Below, piece by piece: positions 54,032 to 62,004 of a stretch of 64,000 bases of DNA (positions within the stretch are counted from its first letter, which is position 1; each line of letters starts with the position of its first letter). Source of the stretch: Paraglaciecola algarum (GTDB taxonomy: Bacteria; Pseudomonadota; Gammaproteobacteria; Enterobacterales; Alteromonadaceae); the NCBI RefSeq assembly GCF_021532655.1, contig NZ_JAKGAS010000002.1, positions 552,366 to 616,365 of the forward strand, in the 5' to 3' direction. The notes below the pieces were generated by a model. That model saw nothing but the letters and a program-made list of their open reading frames with translations, did no database searches and was not told the origin of the DNA. The position numbers and the translations under genes were made by a program.

Positions 54032-55878
54032 TGATTATTCGTCAATTATTTGAATTGAGCCCTAAACATAAGCTAATCGCGGAATATGTATGGGATATTT
54101 GTTCACTATTTTGTGCATTAATATTTGCCTTTTGGATCCGCCTAGGAATTGATAGTTGGAATATGCAATTCTCAGATTGGTTAATGATAGGGCTAAATAC
54201 ATTATTCACTATCTTGTTATTAACAATATGTGGCCACTATAGACAAATTATACGATACATGGGTCTCAAGGCGATAAATATCACCTTGTTAGTGCTCACC
54301 TTTTCAGTATTATTTTTATTCGCAAGCAGTATGACACTTGATGTGTTGTTACCCAATTCTGTACCTATTATTTATTGGGTGTTAGCCGCAATAGCTATCG
54401 TTTCTCCACGAATATTAATGCAAGCATCGGCACAATCGCAAAGTTATAAAATGCGCGAAAAATGTTTGATCTTTGGTGCGGCTGAAGCAGGTCGATCCCT
54501 AGTGCAAACACTAAAAGCCGGTAACGAATTACAACCCGTTGCTTTTATTGATGACAAGAAGCAATACCAAGGTAAAGATATTTTAGGTTTGAAGGTGGGG
54601 AAACGAGACGACATCCCCCATTTTGTCAAAAAGTATGGTGTAACCAAAATGCTTTTGGCTGTACATAATACTTCCAATCAAAGACGTAAAGAATTGATAG
54701 TCGAACTTGAGCCTTATGCAATTGAGCTGCTGAGTATCCCTAATATTCAAGATATCTTGTCTGGTAAACGCAGCATTGATGAGTTACGTGAAATACGTAT
54801 TGAAGAGCTTTTGGGCAGAGAGCCCGTCCCACCCATAGTTGAGTTATTAGATATCAATATCCGTGGTAAAAATGTCATGGTTACCGGAGCAGGTGGCTCT
54901 ATTGGTAGTGAGTTATGTCGTCAAATTGCAAAATCGGCACCGCAAAAGTTAATATTATTTGAGCTATCTGAATTTAACTTATACCAAATAGAAAATGAGT
55001 TGAAATCTATTTACCCAGGTATGGAGCTGATCCCCATTCTTGCCAGTATTCAAGATACGGAAATGTTAAGAAGTATTATCGATAGAAATGAAATTCAAAC
55101 CATCTATCACGCAGCAGCATATAAACATGTGCCTATGGTTGAATCTAATCCGTTAGCTGGGATTCGTAATAATGTATTTGGTACGTCTAATGTGGCATTA
55201 GTGGCGGCTGAATTTGAAGTAGAAAAGTTTGTACTTATTTCTACCGACAAGGCCGTGCGTCCAACAAATATTATGGGCGCAACTAAACGATTTGCTGAAT
55301 TATACATTCAAGGTATTGCTGAGTTAGGTTTTGGTACCGAATTTGCCATTGTGCGATTTGGTAATGTTTTAGGCTCGTCAGGTTCAGTTGTGCCTTTATT
55401 TACTAAACAAATTCAAGCTGGAGGGCCGATAACAGTTACCCATCCTGATATCACTCGTTATTTTATGACTATTCCTGAGGCAGCTCAATTGGTGATCCAA
55501 GCTGGCGCTATGGGCGCCAATGGCGAAGTGTTTGTGTTGGATATGGGAGAGTCAGTTAAAATAGTCGATTTAGCGAAAAAGATGGCTCACTTGATGGGAC
55601 ATGGCTTAAAAACCGATGAAAACCCTGATGGCGATATTGAGCTTAAAATTTCTGGATTACGTCCTGGCGAAAAACTGTATGAAGAATTATTAATTGATGA
55701 TGCTGATACTACTACGCAACATCCAAGGATTATGGGGGCGGACGAGACCAAATTACCTTTTGAAGATGTTATTTTGTTGTTCGATGAGTTGAATCGCCTG
55801 TTACTCAATAATCAAGGTAGTGGAGCCAAAGAGTTATTAATTAGAGCGCCGTTAGCTTATACCCCAGCGGCTCATTAA
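54031..55878 (+). CDS. PglF/CapD-like UDP-GlcNAc 4,6-dehydratase
   Basis: A 615-residue membrane dehydratase converting UDP-GlcNAc to the 4-keto-6-deoxy sugar, the first step of bacillosamine synthesis. Four N-terminal membrane spans (~20-130) are followed by a non-catalytic Rossmann region (CLIFGAAEAGRSLVQTLKAG) and the catalytic SDR domain: VMVTGAGGSIGSELCRQIAK, AAYKHVPMVESNPLAGIRNN, and the active-site segment ISTDKAVRPTNIMGATKRFA. The length agrees with C. jejuni PglF and Pseudomonas WbpM. It completes the three-enzyme bacillosamine set within this locus. Confidence 0.94.
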   Translation: MIIRQLFELSPKHKLIAEYVWDICSLFCALIFAFWIRLGIDSWNMQFSDWLMIGLNTLFTILLLTICGHYRQIIRYMGLKAINITLLVLTFSVLFLFASSMTLDVLLPNSVPIIYWVLAAIAIVSPRILMQASAQSQSYKMREKCLIFGAAEAGRSLVQTLKAGNELQPVAFIDDKKQYQGKDILGLKVGKRDDIPHFVKKYGVTKMLLAVHNTSNQRRKELIVELEPYAIELLSIPNIQDILSGKRSIDELREIRIEELLGREPVPPIVELLDINIRGKNVMVTGAGGSIGSELCRQIAKSAPQKLILFELSEFNLYQIENELKSIYPGMELIPILASIQDTEMLRSIIDRNEIQTIYHAAAYKHVPMVESNPLAGIRNNVFGTSNVALVAAEFEVEKFVLISTDKAVRPTNIMGATKRFAELYIQGIAELGFGTEFAIVRFGNVLGSSGSVVPLFTKQIQAGGPITVTHPDITRYFMTIPEAAQLVIQAGAMGANGEVFVLDMGESVKIVDLAKKMAHLMGHGLKTDENPDGDIELKISGLRPGEKLYEELLIDDADTTTQHPRIMGADETKLPFEDVILLFDELNRLLLNNQGSGAKELLIRAPLAYTPAAH

Positions 55879-55947
55879 AGTGCAGATATTCATGTATTGC
55901 ATATTTGTGCCGATGTATTTAAGTCAACTAGTAGCGTAATTAAATAA

Positions 55948-56112
55948 ATGAATTTGAAACGTTTTTACCATGTCACTTTTTTATTTATTTTCCTCTCATG
56001 TAAAACATCGGCCGAGGTCAAAGAAATAGAAATTGCGCCTGATCCCAAAAAGCCTGTTTTCGACTCGTCTCTGGTTTATCTCGAGAATTATCATCTAAGG
56101 TTAAAAAGTTGA
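55948..56112 (+). CDS. Possible small lipoprotein in the polysaccharide locus
   Basis: A 54-codon frame between the PglF-like and Wzc-like genes. It begins MNLKRFYHVTFLFIFLSC, a short signal with a possible lipobox at Cys18, followed by a charged tail (SAEVKEIEIAPDPKKPVFDS) ending HLRLKS. No clear ribosome site precedes it, and it is too short to be an exporter such as Wza. It could be a real small lipoprotein or the leftover 5' end of a lost gene. Confidence 0.4.
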   Translation: MNLKRFYHVTFLFIFLSCKTSAEVKEIEIAPDPKKPVFDSSLVYLENYHLRLKS

Positions 56113-56191
56113 GATATAAAGAACGACATAAGGTAAGACAGAAGACGAATGTTTTGCTTGGCAATATTATCACTAGCAGGGCGAGCCTGTT

Positions 56192-58285
56192 TTGAGCCTT
56201 GATAATGTGTCGAGTAACTTTTCGGGAGGGTTTGATTTTACAGACCTGATTACCTTTCTATGGCAGAAAAAGCTGCGTATTGTCATTTCTGTTTCCATCC
56301 TAACGGCACTGGGGACATTTTATGTAAAAAGTTTGCCGAAAATTTATTCTGCAAGCAGTACTATTTTACTCAGTGAGAAAAATGAAAAATTGTCTATTGG
56401 TGGTAATTTGACGTCAGTCACAAAACCTGAAGATAATAAAATTGATACCTATATAGAGCTAATTAAATCCAAATTGTTAGCTAGAAAAGTCGTAGAAAAC
56501 CTTAAATTACATGAAAGAGAAGAGTTCAAAAAAAAGCTGGCCGATGGTGGCACAGTAATCGAAATTGATAATGCAGTGAACAAACTGCTTAAACATTTAA
56601 AACTTTCCAAAATTGCTAATACGGATATGTTAAAAGTTACTTACGAATCTGAATTAGCCGTCACTACAGCTGATGTAGTAAACGAGATAGGGCCTACATT
56701 TTTTGAATTCGAAAGGCTTTCTCATCAAAAACAAGTAAATGAAACTACTCGTTGGTTGGATGAGCAATTATTAGCATTAAGTACTCGCTTAGATATTGCT
56801 GAAACTGAACTAGAAAACTTCATGCAGGAAAATGGTTTAATCGATCTAGAAAGTCAAATAGAACTGGTTAAAACCGAAATAACTAAACTGATCGAACATA
56901 GGCTTGTTGTTGGCAAAGAGCTCTCTAGCTCAGAATCTACTATTAAACAGATTCAAAATGCTAAAGGTGACAGGAAACAACTGATGCAAATTCCTGCGAT
57001 TTTAAATGATGAGTTAATCCGCACTATGAGTGCTGAATTATTTAAAACAGAATTAATGTTAGATGAGCTGTCGAAGCGTTATGAACATAAACATCACAAA
57101 ATCATTGCGATTCAGGGTACCGCAGATGCGATTACGCAAAACTTAGATCGCAGTTTACAAAAAGTGGTCGACAGTTTAATCCAAGATGATCAAAGTATAA
57201 AAAATAGAGCAAATGAATTAGAACAACAATTAGAGGCCGCTCGAGTTAAGCATGCTGCACTAGGAGCACACGAAATTGATTTAGCTTCACTTAGGCGCAA
57301 AACATTAGCCACCCAAAAATTATATGATGTGTTTTTAACCCGATTACAAGAAGCTGAAATATTACGAGATTTAGATGCAGGAGATGAGTTTTCAGTTATC
57401 GATTATGCCCAAGTTCCACACAAACATATTAAGCCACGAGTCATGTTAGGAGCCGTCTTTTCACTGATATTTTCAAGTATATTTAGCATAGGTTTTTGGT
57501 TGATTATTCATTTAATTGCTGACAAACACACTCGCTTTAAACAGTTATTAGCTAAACATGGGGTGCTTATTTTAGGAGAAATACCTAGGCCACCTAAAAA
57601 GCAAGCAAAAACTAAATCCAAAAGAGTGACAAAAAAGGAGTTATTTTATGCTGATGCTATTCGATCTTTACGTTCAGAATTAGTGGTTCATGCTAACAAC
57701 GCGGCTATTCGTACTATCGCAATTACTCATGTATCTGAAAACACCAACTCAGCTTTAACTATAGATATCGCTGAGTCATTTTCTTATATAGAAAAGTCAC
57801 TTTTGATTGATTGTAATCTGCGTTCGCCTCAAATTGGAAAAGTATGTGAACGAGATAGTTTAACTCCAGGCTTAACTAACTATTTAGGACGCCGTTTAAG
57901 TTTTGGCGAATGCAAGTTTCAAAATGGTCATAGCCAACTTCATGTGATGCCCAGTGGTCCAGTACCCAATGATCCATTGATGTATTTAACCAATTCTAAG
58001 TTTTATGATTTTATTCAAAAACTCAAAAAAGTGTATAAAAGAACCATAATAGAAACCCCACATGTAACTGGGTATAATGACGTATTGGTGATTTCTAAAT
58101 CTGTTGATGCTGTGGTTTTATTGTGTGATTTGGAGTCGGCAGATAATCAGGATTTAACCGAAGCTATACAGCGATTATTAAATGCAGGTGTACCAATATT
58201 AGGCGTAGTATTTGAACGAGTGAAAAATATTAATAGAAAACGTTCGGCAATTGGAAAAATGAAGATTGCTCGGGTTATCGATTAA
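56192..58285 (+). CDS. Wzc-like polysaccharide co-polymerase with degenerate kinase domain
   Basis: A 697-residue inner-membrane protein. The N-terminal Wzz domain (TM1 ~30-50, ending YSASSTILL), a long periplasmic coiled-coil (~170-400) and TM2 (~412-440) lead into a cytoplasmic domain of the BY-kinase fold (~475-697). In that domain the Walker A P-loop is replaced by THVSENTNSALT (residues ~512-523), with no GKS/T. The Walker B IIDTPP reads IIETPH (Glu621), and no tyrosine cluster ends the protein. It should still control chain length as a co-polymerase but is unlikely to autophosphorylate. The start is a TTG at 56192 without a strong site. No Wzb phosphatase or Wza is adjacent. Confidence 0.88.
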   Translation: MSLDNVSSNFSGGFDFTDLITFLWQKKLRIVISVSILTALGTFYVKSLPKIYSASSTILLSEKNEKLSIGGNLTSVTKPEDNKIDTYIELIKSKLLARKVVENLKLHEREEFKKKLADGGTVIEIDNAVNKLLKHLKLSKIANTDMLKVTYESELAVTTADVVNEIGPTFFEFERLSHQKQVNETTRWLDEQLLALSTRLDIAETELENFMQENGLIDLESQIELVKTEITKLIEHRLVVGKELSSSESTIKQIQNAKGDRKQLMQIPAILNDELIRTMSAELFKTELMLDELSKRYEHKHHKIIAIQGTADAITQNLDRSLQKVVDSLIQDDQSIKNRANELEQQLEAARVKHAALGAHEIDLASLRRKTLATQKLYDVFLTRLQEAEILRDLDAGDEFSVIDYAQVPHKHIKPRVMLGAVFSLIFSSIFSIGFWLIIHLIADKHTRFKQLLAKHGVLILGEIPRPPKKQAKTKSKRVTKKELFYADAIRSLRSELVVHANNAAIRTIAITHVSENTNSALTIDIAESFSYIEKSLLIDCNLRSPQIGKVCERDSLTPGLTNYLGRRLSFGECKFQNGHSQLHVMPSGPVPNDPLMYLTNSKFYDFIQKLKKVYKRTIIETPHVTGYNDVLVISKSVDAVVLLCDLESADNQDLTEAIQRLLNAGVPILGVVFERVKNINRKRSAIGKMKIARVID

Positions 58286-58380
58286 ATCTAAACCTTGATA
58301 TTCCCCTATTCTTTTAACAATATTCTTGGCGTCCTGTTAAAATCTAGCACAGGCCACTAGATAAATTAAAGGCTTTTTCT

Positions 58381-59379
58381 TTGCAATCTTTAAGTCATGA
58401 ACATACATTTGGTTTTGCTACAAAAGCAAAAGAAGTTTTATTAATCCCCTCAGTTGAAACACTGCAATACTACTTAGATTCTATTCAGACAAGTTCTTAC
58501 TTAATTTTAGGTGAGGGTAGCAATACCATTTTTTTAGAAGATTATACGGGCTGTATTTTTAAAATAGCTATTAAAGGTATAGACGTTAAACACACCCAAG
58601 ATGATTTTATTATATCTGTTGGTGCAGGGGAGAATTGGCATACCTTAGTTAGTTGGTGTTTGCAAAAACAAATCTATGGTTTAGAAAATCTTGCTTTAAT
58701 TCCGGGGACAGTGGGAGCCGCGCCTATCCAAAACATTGGCGCTTATGGTCTGGAGTTGGCAAAATTTGTTAAGTCTGTTGAATATTTGGATATTACTACA
58801 GGAGGAATAAAGGCCTTAGGTAATCTAGCTTGTAATTTCGGTTACCGAGATAGTATCTTCAAACGTGAGCTAATGGGTAAAGCTGTTATTACTAAGGTGG
58901 TATTTAAAATACCAAAAAACTGGCAGCCTATTACTCATTATGGTGAATTAACTGCTTTAGATAATCCCACTGCACAAGATATTTTTAACAAGGTAGTTGA
59001 AGTTCGGAAGGCCAAATTGCCGGATCCTAAAGAGTTAGGCAACGCTGGTAGCTTTTTTAAAAACCCAATAATAACGGTTGAGTCATACGCAGCACTTAAA
59101 ACAAAATGGCCTACAATACCTAGTTATCAAGTCGATGACTTAACAGTTAAAATCCCCGCAGCTTGGTTAATTGATACCTTAGGTTTTAAAGGTAGAAAAA
59201 TAGGCGGGATCAGTTGCCATATTCATCAACCCTTAGTGTTAACTAATGATGGAACTGGCACAGGTAAAGAATTATTGCTGTTAGCTCGTCAAATCAGGGA
59301 CAAAGTTCAACAGGAGTTTTCAATAGTCTTAGAAAATGAGGTGCGGTTAATGGGAAGTGATGGAGCAATAATCCTGTGA
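58381..59379 (+). CDS. murB: UDP-N-acetylenolpyruvoylglucosamine reductase
   Basis: A 332-residue FAD enzyme completing UDP-MurNAc for peptidoglycan. LILGEGSNTIFLEDYTGCIF and LIPGTVGAAPIQNIGAYGLE are the FAD-binding blocks, YRDSIFKREL carries the conserved Tyr/Arg, and GNAGSFFKNP contains the catalytic serine. The start is TTG 58381, because HTFGFATKA then begins 8 residues in, as in E. coli, and no ATG is available. Type I length. It overlaps birA by 4 bases. Confidence 0.96.
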   Translation: MQSLSHEHTFGFATKAKEVLLIPSVETLQYYLDSIQTSSYLILGEGSNTIFLEDYTGCIFKIAIKGIDVKHTQDDFIISVGAGENWHTLVSWCLQKQIYGLENLALIPGTVGAAPIQNIGAYGLELAKFVKSVEYLDITTGGIKALGNLACNFGYRDSIFKRELMGKAVITKVVFKIPKNWQPITHYGELTALDNPTAQDIFNKVVEVRKAKLPDPKELGNAGSFFKNPIITVESYAALKTKWPTIPSYQVDDLTVKIPAAWLIDTLGFKGRKIGGISCHIHQPLVLTNDGTGTGKELLLLARQIRDKVQQEFSIVLENEVRLMGSDGAIIL

Positions 59380-60350
59380 CCACATCAGCAGATAAGGTGC
59401 GCACTCGATTATTACAAATTTTGTCGAATGGTTTATTTTATTCGGGTGAGGCGTTAGGTTCTGAATTAGGTATGAGCAGGGCGGCAATTTCTAATCACAT
59501 TAAAGTGCTCACTAGTTTAGGTTTAGATATTTATAGCGTTACCGGTAAAGGGTATCGATTGGCTAAACCTTTAGACATGTTAGATCAAAAAGCCATAGTC
59601 GGCTCCATCAAACAATTAGCGCAGAATATGGTTGAAGTATTGAACGTTGTAGATTCAACCAATCAATATGTTAAAGATAAAAAGGGCGAATTACCCAAGG
59701 GGTTTGTTTGTTTAGCAGAAGCTCAAACCGCAGGTAGAGGACGACATGGCCGTCAATGGGTTTCACCATACGGCGCTAGTTTATATCTTTCTATGCATTG
59801 GCATTTTACTGGTGGGTATTCGGTATTAGGTGGCTTGAGTTTAGCGATTGGTGTGGCAATTGAATCTACATTAGATAAAGCTGGAATTCATGGTATTAAG
59901 TTGAAATGGCCAAACGACATTTACGCTCAAGGTAAAAAGTTAGCAGGGGTATTAATTGAAGTTGAAGGCCATATGGGGGCTGGGTGTGATTGCGTGATCG
60001 GAATAGGTTTAAATATTGCCTTGCCACAAAATGTAGAAAACATTGACCAACCTTGGATTGATCTTAGTTCTTTAGAACAACAAACAATTAACCGTAATAA
60101 GTTAGCAGCTATCTTGATTGATGAATTACACCAAACCTTAAACTTATTTGAACAGCAGGGGTTGTCACCTTTTATTCAAAAGTGGCGTGAACTTGACGTA
60201 TATGCCAATAAGAATATTAAATTAGTAATGGGCCACAAAACCATTGAAGGTATCGGGCGTGGAATAGATCCAAGTGGTGCTGTGTTAGTGGAAACAAACC
60301 AGGGCATACAGGCTTTTCATGGAGGAGAAATCAGTGTCCGAGCCAACTAA
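59376..60350 (+). CDS. birA: Biotin-protein ligase and biotin operon repressor
   Basis: A 324-residue bifunctional BirA. The N-terminal winged helix (~5-65, GEALGSELGMSRAAISNHIK) binds the biotin operator. The central ligase domain has VDSTNQYVKDK, the biotinyl-AMP loop EAQTAGRGRHGRQWVSPYG, and LKWPNDIYAQGKKLAGVLIE; the C-terminal SH3-like domain ends HGGEIS. It starts with GTG within the murB stop (GTGA), the conserved murB-birA order. It overlaps coaX by 17 bases. Confidence 0.97.
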   Translation: MTTSADKVRTRLLQILSNGLFYSGEALGSELGMSRAAISNHIKVLTSLGLDIYSVTGKGYRLAKPLDMLDQKAIVGSIKQLAQNMVEVLNVVDSTNQYVKDKKGELPKGFVCLAEAQTAGRGRHGRQWVSPYGASLYLSMHWHFTGGYSVLGGLSLAIGVAIESTLDKAGIHGIKLKWPNDIYAQGKKLAGVLIEVEGHMGAGCDCVIGIGLNIALPQNVENIDQPWIDLSSLEQQTINRNKLAAILIDELHQTLNLFEQQGLSPFIQKWRELDVYANKNIKLVMGHKTIEGIGRGIDPSGAVLVETNQGIQAFHGGEISVRAN

Positions 60351-61074
60351 AATCCTGTTATTGGATGTTGGCAATACCTGTATCAAATATGCATGGGTGA
60401 GCCAGTTATCAATCACGCAAACAGGTATTTTCGATCTAGAATCAGTTGATAATTTTAATTTTTCTGAGATCCAGCATTGTTTTGTTTCGGCTGTTGGGCA
60501 ATCGCAAAAAGTTGGGCAACTCGAAGAATTGTTACAAGCTCAAAATATACCTGTTACTTTTTTTAAAACAATGTCTAAACAATTAGGTTTGAGTTGTGCT
60601 TATAAAGATCAAAGTCGTTTAGGAGTTGATCGTTGGTTAGCTATGTTGGCGTGTCGTGGTGAATATTCAGGAAACTTTGCGGTATTAGATTTTGGTACTG
60701 CCATGACCTGTGATGTGGTAAATAGCAAAGGGCAACATTTAGGTGGTTGGATTGCGCCGGGTGCCAATACTATGCAAGTCGCGCTATTAAAAGAAACCGA
60801 ACAACTCAGGGCACAGCAGGATGATGTGGCCAACTTGTCTTTAGGTGTAACTACTGAAGCGTGTATAAACATGGGAATATTAGCCTCACTACAAGGTTTT
60901 GTATTATCTTCCGATACTTATATGCAAAAACATTTTGCACAGTATCAAATATTTATTGGTGGTGGAGACCAGAATAAGCTTGCTCAGCTGCAGTTAGAGC
61001 ATATTCAATTGTTCGACGATTTAGTTCTTAAAGGCATGTTAGAACTTGTGAAAAAAACTAACATTACGGACTAA
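60334..61074 (+). CDS. coaX: Type III pantothenate kinase
   Basis: A 246-residue ASKHA-fold kinase for the first step of coenzyme A synthesis. The phosphate loop is LLLDVGNTCIKYAWV, LGVDRWLAMLACRG carries the catalytic Asp region, and AVLDFGTAMTCDVVNSKGQH is the second phosphate loop; GGWIAPGANTM is also conserved. GTG 60334 is chosen because GGAGGAG stands ~7 bases upstream; an in-frame ATG 5 codons earlier overlaps that site. It occupies the position of the unrelated coaA in E. coli (murB-birA-coaA-tRNA-Thr). Its end overlaps the convergent H-NOX gene by 11 bases. Confidence 0.95.
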   Translation: MSEPTKILLLDVGNTCIKYAWVSQLSITQTGIFDLESVDNFNFSEIQHCFVSAVGQSQKVGQLEELLQAQNIPVTFFKTMSKQLGLSCAYKDQSRLGVDRWLAMLACRGEYSGNFAVLDFGTAMTCDVVNSKGQHLGGWIAPGANTMQVALLKETEQLRAQQDDVANLSLGVTTEACINMGILASLQGFVLSSDTYMQKHFAQYQIFIGGGDQNKLAQLQLEHIQLFDDLVLKGMLELVKKTNITD

Positions 61075-61603
61075 TGGTTATTTTAATGGCTGCTTCGTTT
61101 TCATAGCTGGCATTTTCTTTGGTCACTTTTAATTCTTGTTTAAAATGTAACAAACATCCTTTGACTAATCCCACAGCTAAATCTTCAAAATGTCTTGATG
61201 AAAGGTAATACAGAACGAGTGTAGCAGGACTAGTTTGTTCATAGAAAAACCTCGGAAATTCTGCTTCTGGATATAACTTTTTAACTTCAACATGTATATA
61301 AGAGTCAATATTTTTTAGGAACTTAAAGGCTGTTTGTTCTTGGCTAAAAAAGGAGGGGAATAGCACAGTAAAACGACTGAATAAATGTTTACCAAAAACC
61401 TCAAGTAAATCGCTGACAGGTAGTTGTACCTGTTCACTTAAGTTGGAAGCCATTCTAACTATTTCTTGATGGTCATAGGTTCCCACCGCGGTATACGCGC
61501 CATCATTGGGTAAATCACTTTTCTCTATGATAGTGTCGAGTATTTCAGGTGAAAAAGTCTCTTCCACCATTTCCATAAATTCAGTAAATACTACGCCTTT
61601 CAT
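61064..61603 (-). CDS. H-NOX heme-based nitric oxide sensor
   Basis: A 179-residue heme-nitric oxide/oxygen binding protein. The proximal heme ligand is His104 in SYIHVEVKKLYPEAEFPRF (with the conserved Pro117), and the Y-x-S-x-R heme-propionate motif is Tyr133-Ser135-Arg137 in YYLSSRH. The N-terminus KGVVFTEFMEMVEETF is typical. No distal-pocket tyrosine is obvious, which favours NO over O2 binding. It is the last gene of a three-gene operon with a hybrid kinase and response regulator, and it likely controls that kinase. It overlaps the regulator gene by 4 bases. Confidence 0.94.
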   Translation of the reverse strand: MKGVVFTEFMEMVEETFSPEILDTIIEKSDLPNDGAYTAVGTYDHQEIVRMASNLSEQVQLPVSDLLEVFGKHLFSRFTVLFPSFFSQEQTAFKFLKNIDSYIHVEVKKLYPEAEFPRFFYEQTSPATLVLYYLSSRHFEDLAVGLVKGCLLHFKQELKVTKENASYENEAAIKITISP

Positions 61604-62004
61604 TTTTTATCCTTTAATAACAAGTATTTTTTTAAAGACTCACTGACTCTGCCTGAATTAAAAGGTTTGACAATAAATCCATTGGCCCCATTTTTAATGG
61701 CTTCCATAACATTGTCTGATGAGCTTTCTCCTGAACACATAATGACAGCCACATCTTTATGTTCATTTTTAATGTCCTTTAATATGTCGAGTCCGTTTGT
61801 GCCGTCTAAATCAATATCCAAATACACCAAGTCGATATTTCTAGCCTTAATTAGATCTAGAACACTTTCGCCGTTAGATGTTTGGAAAAACTGAGGCTGG
61901 AGGGGCATTTCGTCGTCATCAATACAGGCAATAATTGCACTACGGAGTAATTCCCGAGTGTAATCAATATCGTCTACCAATAAAATATTAGTTCTTTGAG
62001 TCAT
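61600..62004 (-). CDS. Single-domain response regulator
   Basis: A 134-residue CheY-like receiver with no output domain. ILLVDDIDYTRELLRSAI carries the acidic pocket (Asp11, Asp12); the phospho-acceptor is the first Asp of LVYLDIDLDGTNGLDIL, with the conserved MCSGESS and NGFIVKPFNSG Thr/Ser and Lys positions. An acidic insertion (CIDDDEMPLQPQF) is unusual. It is likely the partner of the adjacent Hpt-bearing hybrid kinase and may pass phosphate to a downstream target or act by protein contact. It overlaps the kinase gene by 17 bases. Confidence 0.93.
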   Translation of the reverse strand: MTQRTNILLVDDIDYTRELLRSAIIACIDDDEMPLQPQFFQTSNGESVLDLIKARNIDLVYLDIDLDGTNGLDILKDIKNEHKDVAVIMCSGESSSDNVMEAIKNGANGFIVKPFNSGRVSESLKKYLLLKDKK

